Assembly (NCBI GenBank): GCA_900755005.1 | Contig: CAAEEX010000105.1 | Coordinates: forward strand, 1-45,989 | DNA from: an uncultured Collinsella sp. | GTDB taxonomy: Bacteria; Actinomycetota; Coriobacteriia; Coriobacteriales; Coriobacteriaceae | Direction of reading: 5' to 3' | DNA: 45,989 nt | In this document: one piece after another, positions 32,638 through 39,750 of the stretch | Position numbering within the stretch: position 1 is the stretch's first letter | How the letters are laid out: each line of letters opens with the position of its first letter | Position numbers and translations under genes: made by a program | The notes under the pieces: generated by a model | What the model saw: the letters and a program-made list of their open reading frames with translations, nothing else | The model's database searches: none | What the model was told of the DNA's origin: nothing

Positions 32638-33756
32638 CTACTCATGCCATAAAACGCGGTCGCGGATATACTCGCCCAGCATGGGCACGGTAAACCGCAC
32701 AAGGCCGTATCCGGCGGCCTCGATGACGCGCTCGCGAATCAGGCTTGCGCGATATTTACTCGCCCAGCTCTGGGTACGGTCGCAGCGCTCAATGATATCC
32801 GCCGTGCGCGTCGGCTTGTCCTCGTCAACCGCCATAGCCTCGATAAAGAGGCGCTGAGGGCTGCGCAGACCGTAATACAGAGGTGCGTCAACCGCTTCGT
32901 AGAACTCGGAGACGGCATCCGCATGGCCATTCTCGACATCGCGCCTTTCGATGACCTGCGAGCCACGCCGGACAGCAGACCGCCACATGTAATAGCCCAC
33001 CAGCTGAACCATATAGGGATGCCCCATGCTCTTGCGCGCCGCAAGGTCCGCCGTCTCCGCGTCAACGTAAAGACCAGCGTCTTTGACCGTCTGGATATAC
33101 GAATCGCGCACTTTGGGCAAAGATATTGCCCCCAACGTACGCTGCTGGGCACGCCGCAAAAACGTCACGCTCGGCTCTTCGAGCAGATCGTCAACCATAC
33201 TGGGCAAGCCGGCGAACGCCAGCGCAAGACCGCGCTGGTCGCTATCGGGCAAGCCCGTGGCATCCTGGTCTCCGAGCACCTGCTGATAGAGGACGGCAAG
33301 AGCCGCCAGTTCCTCGATAGACACCGATTGTGCCTCGTCAATCGCAAACAAGACGCCCTTGCCCGGACCGAGCTTCTTGAGACGCTCGTTGACCAGCCCT
33401 CGCAATGTCTCGCCTTTTGCCCGCGCCGCCTCGACCGACATCCGGCCAAACGACGGCCCAAACTCCATTGACGTCACAACGGGTTTATTCGAGCGAAGCG
33501 CGTCGGCCAAGCGGTCGCACAAACCAAGCGAAGCGGAATCGGAGACAACCGCCCATCCGCGCTCGCTGGCTAGACGTTGCAGCTCCCGCAGGAGAACCGT
33601 TTTGCCACAGCCGCGGTTTCCCGTAATGAGCATGAGCCTGCCCGGCGCTCCGGCGCCGTTGTCGAGCCCTTCCTCAAAATCTTCGATGACCGACTCGCGA
33701 CCGATGAGTATCGGAGGCCGCTTACCAGCTGTGGGCTTAAAGGGATTTGGATTCAT
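32638..33756 (-). CDS. AAA+ ATPase with C-terminal winged helix (copy 2)
   Basis: 372 residues. It opens NPNPFKPTAGKRPPILIGRE, then Walker A GNRGCGKT (about 46-53), Walker B VLFAIDEAQ, FLRRAQQRTLGAI (shared with copy 1) and a C-terminal winged helix (~300-370: TRTADIIERCDRTQSWASKY). It shares architecture and several motifs with the gene at 28991-30091 but is clearly diverged. ATG 33756 follows GAGGAGG. The uvrA2 gene follows about 25 nt after its stop (or overlaps, depending on the start), so they are probably cotranscribed. Function is unknown; coupling to a UvrA2 suggests, but does not show, a role in DNA handling. Confidence 0.85.
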   Translation of the reverse strand: MNPNPFKPTAGKRPPILIGRESVIEDFEEGLDNGAGAPGRLMLITGNRGCGKTVLLRELQRLASERGWAVVSDSASLGLCDRLADALRSNKPVVTSMEFGPSFGRMSVEAARAKGETLRGLVNERLKKLGPGKGVLFAIDEAQSVSIEELAALAVLYQQVLGDQDATGLPDSDQRGLALAFAGLPSMVDDLLEEPSVTFLRRAQQRTLGAISLPKVRDSYIQTVKDAGLYVDAETADLAARKSMGHPYMVQLVGYYMWRSAVRRGSQVIERRDVENGHADAVSEFYEAVDAPLYYGLRSPQRLFIEAMAVDEDKPTRTADIIERCDRTQSWASKYRASLIRERVIEAAGYGLVRFTVPMLGEYIRDRVLWHE

Positions 33757-33790
33757 ATCGGCCTCCTCGGATTGGCAAACCCTGGTAACA

Positions 33791-33820
33791 GTTATACCAA
33801 CTTATACTGAGTTATACCAA
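33791..33820. promoter_or_regulatory. Three 10-bp iterated boxes upstream of AAA+ copy 2
   Basis: GTTATACCAA, CTTATACTGA, GTTATACCAA run end to end, one helical turn each. On the coding (minus) strand this reads TTGGTATAAC twice, 20 bp apart. It lies 35-65 bp before the AAA+ start and provides -10-like TATAAC sequences, so promoter and operator may overlap. Confidence 0.55.
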
Positions 33821-33823
33821 TAG

Positions 33824-33856
33824 CATGTGACAAAGGGGCTGTCCCTTTGTCACATG
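33824..33856. repeat. Palindromic element 3 (overlaps TetM/EF-G-like stop)
   Basis: Arms CATGTGACAAAGGG (33824-33837) and CCCTTTGTCACATG (33843-33856) with loop GCTGT. On the minus strand its TGTGAC supplies the TGA stop of the GTPase gene ending at 33850. Confidence 0.85.
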
Positions 33857-35853
33857 TGGCCGAAAAACTCGGCGTCTGCTGCTCGCCAGGGACGGAAGGT
33901 GGCGGGATCGATCTTTACGTGCGCTGCGGCGGGCACGTCATACCATTTGACCGTGTAGCCGGCGCCATGAGAGCAAAAGACCGAGTCGGGTGTGTTGGGC
34001 AGATCGGCCTCGGGCTCATAGGCGGCCGTCTCGATTACGCGCTCGGCATCATGGCAAGCCGCATAACCGGCGAACTCCAGGTACAGATGACCGCGCCCGC
34101 TCGTGTAGGCAGCCACCTCCAGCGCGTAATCCTGCACCTCGGATGCCGGCACGCGACCCACAAGCTTCGCTCGGTCTCCCGCCATCGTCGGCGGCTCGTA
34201 CTCGGCACCCATGCGTGTGGCATCTGACAACGCCCGGCCCACGCACTCCCCCGGCACCTCGAGCTCAAAGTGGTACCACGGCTCCAGCAGCACGGCTGCG
34301 CCGGCCTCACGCGCCCGCATGAGGCCCTGGCGAATCGCACGGTACGTGGCCTGGCGAAAATCGCCGCCCTCGGTGTGCTTGGCATGCGCGCGGCCGCCCG
34401 TGAGCGTAATGCGCACATCGGTGATGGGAGAGCCGGTCAGCACGCCCAGGTGATTGCGCTCCATGGCGTTGGTGAGTGCCAAACGCTGCCAGTTAAGATC
34501 GAGCTCGTCGGTCGAGGTCACGGTGCCAAATTGCACGCCCGAACCCGCTGGCAACGGCTCCAAGCGCAGATGTACCTCGGCATAGTGGCGCAGCGGCTCA
34601 AAGTGGCCCACGCCCTCGACCGGCTGCGAAATAGTCTCCTTATAGAGAATGCCGCCGGGCTCAAACGCAATCGAAAAGCCAAAGCGATCGGCCAACACCC
34701 GCTGCACGACCTCGAGCTGCACGGCGCCCATCAGCTGCAGGTGAATCTGCTCCAGATGAGTATTCCAGCTTACGCCGAGCATGGGATCTTCGTCCGCCAG
34801 CTCAGTCAGCGCTTTGAACACCGCGTGGACATCGTGTTCGCCCGGCAGCACCGTATAGGTGAGGACCGGCGTAATGACGGGCGCATCGCCTGCGGGCTCC
34901 GCGCCCAAGGCGTCCCCCGGGCGAACGTGCGCAAGACCCGTCACGGCACAAATACCGCCAGCAGCAACTTCTTGGACAAGCTCATACTTCTCGCCGTTAT
35001 AGATGCGTACTTGATCGACCTTCTGCTCCCATGTCTCGGCACCGGAACGTCCGTCAATCATCTGTTTGGCATGCAGTGTGCCGCCGGTCACTTTAACCCA
35101 TGCCAAGCGCTCGCCACGATCTCCGCGGCTCACGCGGTAGACGCGCGCGGCAAACTCCGGGCGCCATGCCCGTTCGCGCATCAGCGCACATATGCCATCC
35201 AGCAGCTCGTCCACGCCTTGGTCCTTGAGCGCCGAGCCGGCAAAGCAGGGAAAGACCTTGCGCTCGGCAACCATGCGCGACAGCGTTGCGACGGAAAGCT
35301 CACCCGCTTCAAGAAACTCCTCGAGTGCCGCCTCGTCCAACGCAGCAGCATCCTCCTGAACGGCACCGCCCGTCAGCAGCTCGTTGGCATCCAGGCAGCC
35401 TTCGGACAGACGCTGCCCCAGCTGTGCCAGCAAAACATCGCGACCGGGATTCTCCAAATCGATTTTGTTGATAAAGATGAACGTCGGGATGTCATAGCGC
35501 GCAAGCAGGCGCCACAGGGTTTCGGTGTGCCCCTGCACGCCATCGTTGGCGCCCACAACCAAAATCGCGTAGTCCAGCGCGCGCAATGTGCGCTCCGCCT
35601 CGGCCGAAAAATCGACATGCCCCGGTGCATCCACGAGCATGACGTGGGTATCGCCGTGGTCGAGTAAGGCCTGCGACGAGAAGATCGTAATGCCACGCTC
35701 GCGCTCGATCTCGTTCGTGTCAAGATGCGAGTCGCCATCGTCCACGCGCCCGCGCTTGCGAATGCGGCCGGCATTAAACAGCATGGCCTCGGCCAGCGTG
35801 GTCTTACCGGCATCGACATGTGCCAGAATTCCTATGACCGCTTGCTTCGACAT
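33850..35853 (-). CDS. TetM/EF-G-like translational GTPase
   Basis: 667 residues. The N-terminal GTPase has AHVDAGKTT (G1), ERGIT (G2), DAPGH (G3) and NKID (G4), followed by EF-G-like domains including GGDFRQATYRAIRQGLM. The size and opening (IGILAHVDAGKTTLAEAMLFNAG) fit the TetM/OtrA group of ribosomal protection proteins more than housekeeping EF-G (about 690-700 residues). Many gut Firmicutes and Actinobacteria carry chromosomal relatives that are not known to confer resistance, so I do not call this a tetracycline-resistance gene. ATG 35853 has GAGGAG upstream. Its stop codon lies in palindromic element 3, and its upstream region is unusually rich in hairpins. Confidence 0.85.
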   Translation of the reverse strand: MSKQAVIGILAHVDAGKTTLAEAMLFNAGRIRKRGRVDDGDSHLDTNEIERERGITIFSSQALLDHGDTHVMLVDAPGHVDFSAEAERTLRALDYAILVVGANDGVQGHTETLWRLLARYDIPTFIFINKIDLENPGRDVLLAQLGQRLSEGCLDANELLTGGAVQEDAAALDEAALEEFLEAGELSVATLSRMVAERKVFPCFAGSALKDQGVDELLDGICALMRERAWRPEFAARVYRVSRGDRGERLAWVKVTGGTLHAKQMIDGRSGAETWEQKVDQVRIYNGEKYELVQEVAAGGICAVTGLAHVRPGDALGAEPAGDAPVITPVLTYTVLPGEHDVHAVFKALTELADEDPMLGVSWNTHLEQIHLQLMGAVQLEVVQRVLADRFGFSIAFEPGGILYKETISQPVEGVGHFEPLRHYAEVHLRLEPLPAGSGVQFGTVTSTDELDLNWQRLALTNAMERNHLGVLTGSPITDVRITLTGGRAHAKHTEGGDFRQATYRAIRQGLMRAREAGAAVLLEPWYHFELEVPGECVGRALSDATRMGAEYEPPTMAGDRAKLVGRVPASEVQDYALEVAAYTSGRGHLYLEFAGYAACHDAERVIETAAYEPEADLPNTPDSVFCSHGAGYTVKWYDVPAAAHVKIDPATFRPWRAADAEFFGHM

Positions 35854-35917
35854 GGCTCTCCTCTTATTGCAAGCCCATCGCACACGGCAATGGGCATCCT
35901 CGTTCCACACTGGATGA

Positions 35918-36094
35918 TACAATTTACGGGCCGGCGGGCGAAGCGGGCCCTATCCCCCGACCGAGCTCATCGCCCCGCGTTGCCGCGCGGCGATTTTCGT
36001 AGGTTCGCGCCTTGCGAAAGCCGGCACCTCCCCTTTTTGTCCGCCCGGACTCATCTGGGCGGTAACAACGCGAGCCCCACAACGACGCGTTTTA
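35918..36094. other. Hairpin-rich non-coding region, possible structured RNA
   Basis: This 305-bp gap (35854-36158) holds no convincing gene. On the plus strand a TACAAT box (35918-35923) is followed by GC-rich sequence with successive hairpins: ATCGCC.../...GGCGAT (35969-35994), TTCGC/GCGAA (36004-36018), CCGCCC/GGGCGG (36041-36062) and AACGCG/CGCGTT (36067-36091), then a strong terminator. That could be a ~200-nt plus-strand RNA. On the minus strand the same stretch would be the leader of the TetM/EF-G-like gene. I matched it to no known RNA family by eye. Confidence 0.35.
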
Positions 36095-36096
36095 CC

Positions 36097-36125
36097 AAAA
36101 ATGGCCCCACTCGGGGCCATTTTTT
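36097..36125. terminator. Strong bidirectional terminator
   Basis: AAAAATGGCCCC (36097-36108) pairs with GGGGCCATTTTT (36113-36124) around ACTC. T runs exist on both strands, so it can end the GNAT transcript (minus) and any plus-strand RNA from 35930. Confidence 0.9.
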
Positions 36126-36158
36126 ATTTGAGCTGGGTGATGATACGTGCCTTGGCTC

Positions 36159-36650
36159 TTACGCCTCACGCAGCCAATCAAACGCAACGCGTGGCGTACC
36201 GTCCGACACATATACGACACCGGCGCGTTTAAATCCAGCATTGGCGATGGCGCCCTGCATAGGCAGGTTGTCTTGGTGTGTGTCGATACGCAGATGGTCG
36301 ATGCGTTCCTTGGCAAAGGCAAACATCGCGGCCGCGACGCCATGCGTAGTGCCGTCGGATGCCACGCGGTGCAGCACAGCATACGGGACGTCGCTGCGCC
36401 ACTGGCCGCCCTCAATCGCATCGTAGGAACTGTCCGGCCCCGGCAGAAAGGCAAACGTCGCCACCACGCGTCCGTCTTCCTCGCACACATAGCTACCGCC
36501 CGCGGCAATATCGCTTTTGAGCTGCTCGGCCGAGGGCGTGCCTACCGGCCACTGCGTCGCGTTGCCATGCGCGCGCATAAAAGCGCGGGCCGCGTCATAG
36601 ATGGCCATGACAGCGGGAATGTCGGTATCGAGGGTTTTTCTGATCATCAC
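36159..36650 (-). CDS. GNAT-family N-acetyltransferase
   Basis: 163 residues. The opening IRKTLDTDIPAVMAIYDAAR and the later ... GGSYVCEEDGRVVATFAFLPGPD ... DNLPMQGAIANAGFKRAGVVYV match the GNAT acetyl-CoA fold. The usual Q/RxxGxG/A loop is weak here (SDGTTHGVAAAMFAFA). The substrate (amine, peptide or small molecule) is not evident. The start is GTG 36650 with GAGG 7 nt upstream, or the next codon ATG 36647. It diverges from the small zinc-ribbon-like gene with a 9-bp inverted repeat between them. Confidence 0.8.
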   Translation of the reverse strand: MMIRKTLDTDIPAVMAIYDAARAFMRAHGNATQWPVGTPSAEQLKSDIAAGGSYVCEEDGRVVATFAFLPGPDSSYDAIEGGQWRSDVPYAVLHRVASDGTTHGVAAAMFAFAKERIDHLRIDTHQDNLPMQGAIANAGFKRAGVVYVSDGTPRVAFDWLREA

Positions 36651-36668
36651 GCGGCGACCTCACGTTTA

Positions 36669-36700
36669 TTGGTATCACTTTGATTGAGCAATGATACCAA
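36669..36700. promoter_or_regulatory. 9-bp inverted repeat in divergent promoter
   Basis: TTGGTATCA (36669-36677) and TGATACCAA (36692-36700) are perfect inverted repeats 14 nt apart, between the GNAT gene and the gene at 36724. The half-site TTGGTAT also occurs in the iterated boxes at 33791-33820. Confidence 0.5.
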
Positions 36701-36723
36701 CGTTTGGAGAGGGTGCGAAGCAG

Positions 36724-37020
36724 ATGGGGAGCAAAAAGCGAGCCGCCTGGTCAAAAGCCAAAAGCGAGTTTTTGGGCGCTGCCACGGGCGGCGATATGAG
36801 CGACCTGTTTGCACGCGAGGACGAGCGCCGCGACGCCCTGGACGCCGAGCGCGACGAGGCTTGGCGCTATAAGTCGTGCGAGCGCAAAAACCGTTACAAC
36901 ACACGCGCCGAAGCCGAGGCCGTTATGGCCGACTGCGAAAACCGCGGACGGCGTGGTTTGGCCTGCTACAAATGCGAATACTGCGGCGGCTGGCACCTGA
37001 CGTCGCACCCTTGGAAATAG
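36724..37020 (+). CDS. Small protein with Cys-rich zinc-ribbon-like C-terminus
   Basis: 98 residues from ATG 36724 (GGAGAGGG about 10 nt upstream; an in-frame ATG at 36691 lacks a ribosome site and lies in the inverted repeat). The N-terminal half is charged and helical. The C-terminal half has CERKNRYNTRAEAEAVMADC and then CYKCEYCGGWHLTSH, giving at least four Cys and one His suited to zinc. Similar CEYCGGWHLTS tails occur in small proteins of phages and bacteria, of unknown function. A nucleic-acid-binding role is possible but not shown. Confidence 0.75.
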   Translation: MGSKKRAAWSKAKSEFLGAATGGDMSDLFAREDERRDALDAERDEAWRYKSCERKNRYNTRAEAEAVMADCENRGRRGLACYKCEYCGGWHLTSHPWK

Positions 37021-37068
37021 ACCCCGCATCGGCACGGCGCTGGCAAAGCGCCGGCAATCGCAAGCAAG

Positions 37069-37773
37069 CTACGGGCGCGGCGGCACCAAAACATCGTAAC
37101 GAACGGCCTTGCCCGCAAGCTGATAGCTCGGCTTAACGCCGGCAAGCAGCGGCCCCTTCACCGGTCGCTTGATAACGACCTTGCGCGGGTGCACCGCAAG
37201 CGCAGCTTTAACCAGCGCCTCCTCATCGGCGCACGGCTGCTCCAGATGGTGCAAGAGCTGAAACTTCTTTTTCACCGCCGCGCTCTTGGTGCGCTCGGGA
37301 AACATGGGATCCAGATACACCACGTCGGGAGCCGCGAGCTCACCCTGCTCGATCAGCTCGGCTGTATGACGAAGGCCGGCAATGCTGTCCTCGCCCGCAT
37401 GTAAGCGCATGCGCGCCACGGCGGCCGCAAGCGCCGGATCATCTGCCGCGCGATCCAAGGCGTCCTTGAGGAGCGCCGCGATTACGCAATCCTGTTCATA
37501 CAGATCGACGGTAAAGCCCGCGGCCGCCAGCAGCAGCGAGTCCTCGCCAAAGCCTGCTGTGGCATCAATCGCCCATGGTTGCTCGATGCCTTTTGTGCGC
37601 GCAGCCTTCACCAGTAGCTCTTGCTGCAGGCGGCCCTGCTTGAGCCGTGGCAGCATGCGGCCAAAATCGGCGCGCAACTCCATCGTACCGTCGGTGAGCG
37701 TGAGGCCCTCGGACTTCCCGGTCAGCTCAAGCCCCGCTGCCCGAGCAACAGAAAAGGGATCGACGACGCCCAT
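37069..37773 (-). CDS. rsmJ: 16S rRNA (guanine-1516-N2)-methyltransferase
   Basis: 234 residues. AIDATAGFGEDSLLLAAAG binds S-adenosylmethionine. YLDPMFPERTKSAAVKKKFQ is the RsmJ catalytic/RNA segment, and KRPVKGPLLAGVKP closes the fold. RsmJ methylates a guanine in helix 45 region of 16S rRNA. ATG 37773 has AAGGAG 5 nt before; a GTG two codons earlier is also in frame. The 47-codon membrane peptide gene lies 63 nt upstream on the same strand. Confidence 0.88.
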   Translation of the reverse strand: MGVVDPFSVARAAGLELTGKSEGLTLTDGTMELRADFGRMLPRLKQGRLQQELLVKAARTKGIEQPWAIDATAGFGEDSLLLAAAGFTVDLYEQDCVIAALLKDALDRAADDPALAAAVARMRLHAGEDSIAGLRHTAELIEQGELAAPDVVYLDPMFPERTKSAAVKKKFQLLHHLEQPCADEEALVKAALAVHPRKVVIKRPVKGPLLAGVKPSYQLAGKAVRYDVLVPPRP

Positions 37774-37836
37774 GGACACTCCTTAACAAGCAAAACGAAT
37801 ACGTGAGCGCCGTTTATGTCGGCACCCAACCGTCCG

Positions 37837-37980
37837 CTATTGTCCCACATGCGACATGGTCCACAGCATCCCAATGCAAAGCACCGCCATCAATACCGTG
37901 CACACGGCAGCGATCACAGAATCACTCATGCGCCTTCCCAGCGACCGCGGCTCATCCACTTGCTTGACTCCGTACACCAT
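37837..37980 (-). CDS. Predicted 47-aa single-pass membrane peptide
   Basis: The peptide starts MVYGVKQVDEPRSLGRRMSD, then has one hydrophobic helix (about residues 21-42, SVIAAVCTVLMAVLCIGMLW) and ends TMSHVGQ. The ATG at 37980 is preceded by an excellent GAAGGAGGAGCC. Basic residues before the helix suggest the N-terminus stays inside. It lies just upstream of rsmJ on the same strand. No family is recognised. The ribosome site and clean helix make it more than chance. Confidence 0.6.
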   Translation of the reverse strand: MVYGVKQVDEPRSLGRRMSDSVIAAVCTVLMAVLCIGMLWTMSHVGQ

Positions 37981-38229
37981 GGCTCCTCCTTCGGTCCAGC
38001 TCTTACCATGGCCTCATCATCGCAGCGCCGCGCATGCGTTGCCATCGATTTGGCTTACACCCAGCTTTCGCTTCCGTAAGGTTCGGTCCCGCGCCTCGCT
38101 CAAGCACAGTGCCTTGGTGATCCAAGTTGTCCTTGCACGTAATTCAGCTAAAATGGCTGGTTGATATCAGATGCGTTCCAACGGGCCGCCATTTGCGCCG
38201 CGCCCGTCCACTCAACCGAAAGGAATACC

Positions 38230-38604
38230 ATGAGCAACGCACGCAAAATGTTGAAGGTCCTTTCCCTACTCGCTATGGTCTTCGGCATCGTTCAGATTAT
38301 TCTGGGTGTCATGTCGATGACCACAGAAGCCACCAACGGCATGACGGGAGGCATCGTCTCCACCGTCCATGGCGTTATCGTGCTTGTCGCCGGCGTGTTC
38401 GGCATCAAGGGATCGAACAAGCCGTCAACCGTCAAGAGCGTCTTGACTGCAAGCATCGTCGCGCTCGTCATCGTCATTGCGGCGGTAGCGCTCAGCTGCA
38501 TCAGCCACACCATGAACGTTCTGAGCATCATCTCCGTCATCTTCGACGCATTGCTGTTCTCGGCGGCAAACAACGTCAAGAAGGAAGCTGCCGATCGCCT
38601 GTAA
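38230..38604 (+). CDS. Small four-helix membrane protein
   Basis: 124 residues from ATG 38230 (AAAGGA 5 nt upstream). Four hydrophobic segments are visible: VLSLLAMVFGIVQIILGVMS, GIVSTVHGVIVLVAGVFGI, SVLTASIVALVIVIAAVAL and MNVLSIISVIFDALLFSAA. The tail is short and charged. The pattern is like small DUF4064-type membrane proteins, but I cannot assign a family. The upstream 249 bp (37981-38229) contains no other gene I can support. A strong terminator follows. Confidence 0.8.
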   Translation: MSNARKMLKVLSLLAMVFGIVQIILGVMSMTTEATNGMTGGIVSTVHGVIVLVAGVFGIKGSNKPSTVKSVLTASIVALVIVIAAVALSCISHTMNVLSIISVIFDALLFSAANNVKKEAADRL

Positions 38605-38647
38605 GCAGCTGATCCCCACGCTGGGGCGCCCACAAAACACACTACGC

Positions 38648-38687
38648 AAGCGCTCCCGAAGTCTTAAATGACTTCGGGAGCGCTTTC
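38648..38687 (+). terminator. Intrinsic terminator after the membrane protein
   Basis: A perfect 16-bp stem AAGCGCTCCCGAAGTC (38648-38663) with 38670-38685 and loop TTAAAT; TTT lies at the 3' side. It also serves the convergent rlmA gene poorly (few Ts on that strand). Confidence 0.88.
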
Positions 38688-38718
38688 ATGAGAGATGGAT
38701 GCGCAGGGACGCTGTCCG

Positions 38719-39534
38719 TTACCGATGCCGGTACTCCGCGATCACGAACTCGATATCCGTCTCGAGCCGCTGCAGACCCGCTAGGCGTTCGCGATCCTCG
38801 CGACGCGTGCGATAGTAGTACGGCGTCATCTGGAAGACGGCCTCGATGTCCGCTTGCGTTGCCAACGTAATGTTCGCCGTCACGCGCTGCGTGTCGACCA
38901 GCTTAAGCTCGGCGGCATGCGGCAGTTTTTCGTCGTTGAGGTACGGAGTGTCGTAGAGCACCTCCTTGAGCCCAAAGAGATGACGGGCCCCCGGCACCAC
39001 GGTATAGAGCGAGCCCTCTGGCGCCAGCACGCGGGCAAACTCGCGCTCGTTAAAGGGAGCGAAGAGCTCGGTCACCATATCGAAGGCGCCATCGGCCACG
39101 GGGATGTCCTTCATGTTGGCCACGAAGTAGGTCGCATCGCCGCGCTTGGCAGCCAGGCGTACCATCTCTTTACCCAGGTCAAAGCCGTAAGCATCCACGC
39201 CCGAAACCGCGCCCATGGCACTGGTGTAGTAGCCCTCGCCACAGCAAATGTCGAGCAAGGTCATGGGGCCCTTCGTAGACGCGGCACGTCCAGACACCCG
39301 CTCGCGCACCAGCTCGACCATCGCATCGCGCAACGGCGCGTAGTATCCACGGTTCAGAAAGTCACGACGGCTGCGCGCCTGCGACTTGGGATCACCCATG
39401 GAGTCACCGCTCTTGGACGAGCGCAGCAGATAGAGATAGCCCTCGCGCGCACGGTCAAACCGGTGTCCGCCCGCGCATGCAGCACCGCGTTCGTCATCCA
39501 CCAACGGTTCATGGCAAACAGGACACAACAACAT
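38719..39534 (-). CDS. rlmA: 23S rRNA (guanine-N1)-methyltransferase, RlmA family
   Basis: 271 residues. The N-terminal zinc finger CPVCHEPL...CAGGHRFD and the following REGYLYLL are RlmA hallmarks. The S-adenosylmethionine site is LLDICCGEGYYTSAM, and FAPFNEREFARVLAPEG follows. RlmA enzymes methylate G745 or G748 in 23S rRNA; some members (TlrB type) protect against macrolides, but nothing here shows that. ATG 39534 follows AAGGAG. It diverges from the MATE gene, with a compound repeat element between. Confidence 0.88.
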   Translation of the reverse strand: MLLCPVCHEPLVDDERGAACAGGHRFDRAREGYLYLLRSSKSGDSMGDPKSQARSRRDFLNRGYYAPLRDAMVELVRERVSGRAASTKGPMTLLDICCGEGYYTSAMGAVSGVDAYGFDLGKEMVRLAAKRGDATYFVANMKDIPVADGAFDMVTELFAPFNEREFARVLAPEGSLYTVVPGARHLFGLKEVLYDTPYLNDEKLPHAAELKLVDTQRVTANITLATQADIEAVFQMTPYYYRTRREDRERLAGLQRLETDIEFVIAEYRHR

Positions 39535-39590
39535 GGCAACTCCTTAGCGCGAACAACACAACGCCCACCATTGTCGCACGCCTTCCCCAC

Positions 39591-39682
39591 CTAGTCATTG
39601 GGGACGTTCTTGAATGGCTAGTTAGAAGAGATAAGGAGTGTCCCCAGCTGCCGACAGAAAAGGAACGTCCCTAAGTGCCGAC
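39591..39682. repeat. Compound repeat element before MATE gene
   Basis: CTAGTCATT (39591-39599) pairs with AATGGCTAG (39613-39621) around GGGGACGTTCTTG. GGGACGTTC recurs inverted as GAACGTCCC (39663-39671), and CTGCCGAC/GTGCCGAC repeats at 39648 and 39675. A related string, GTTAGCCAATGGGGACA, occurs on the minus strand at about 24217-24234. Such GGGAC/GTCCC-rich elements resemble those associated with REP-type transposases elsewhere; no such transposase is in this window. Confidence 0.55.
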
Positions 39683-39750
39683 TGGTTGCATTAGGAGTAT
39701 CATCGTCTGCGCAAATAAGCACGAAAGAGCATATTAGAGATTGAGAGCGT

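Noticed and set aside
33791..33856. Iterons plus AAA+ gene as a plasmid replication origin
   Set aside because: Only three short boxes, no DnaA boxes or rep gene features, and the surroundings are chromosomal housekeeping genes.
33850..35853. Calling the GTPase a tetracycline-resistance gene
   Set aside because: Family likeness alone does not show resistance; chromosomal relatives are common in gut bacteria.
36020..36065. Hammerhead-ribozyme-like string on the minus strand (AGATGAGTCCGGGCGGACAAAAA)
   Set aside because: The core needs CTGATGA and GAAA; here the U and the G of the core are A, so the catalytic residues are missing.
36050..36125. T-box-like GGGCGGTAACAACGCG before a terminator
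   Set aside because: No stem I features, and no plus-strand gene follows, so there is nothing for a T-box to regulate.
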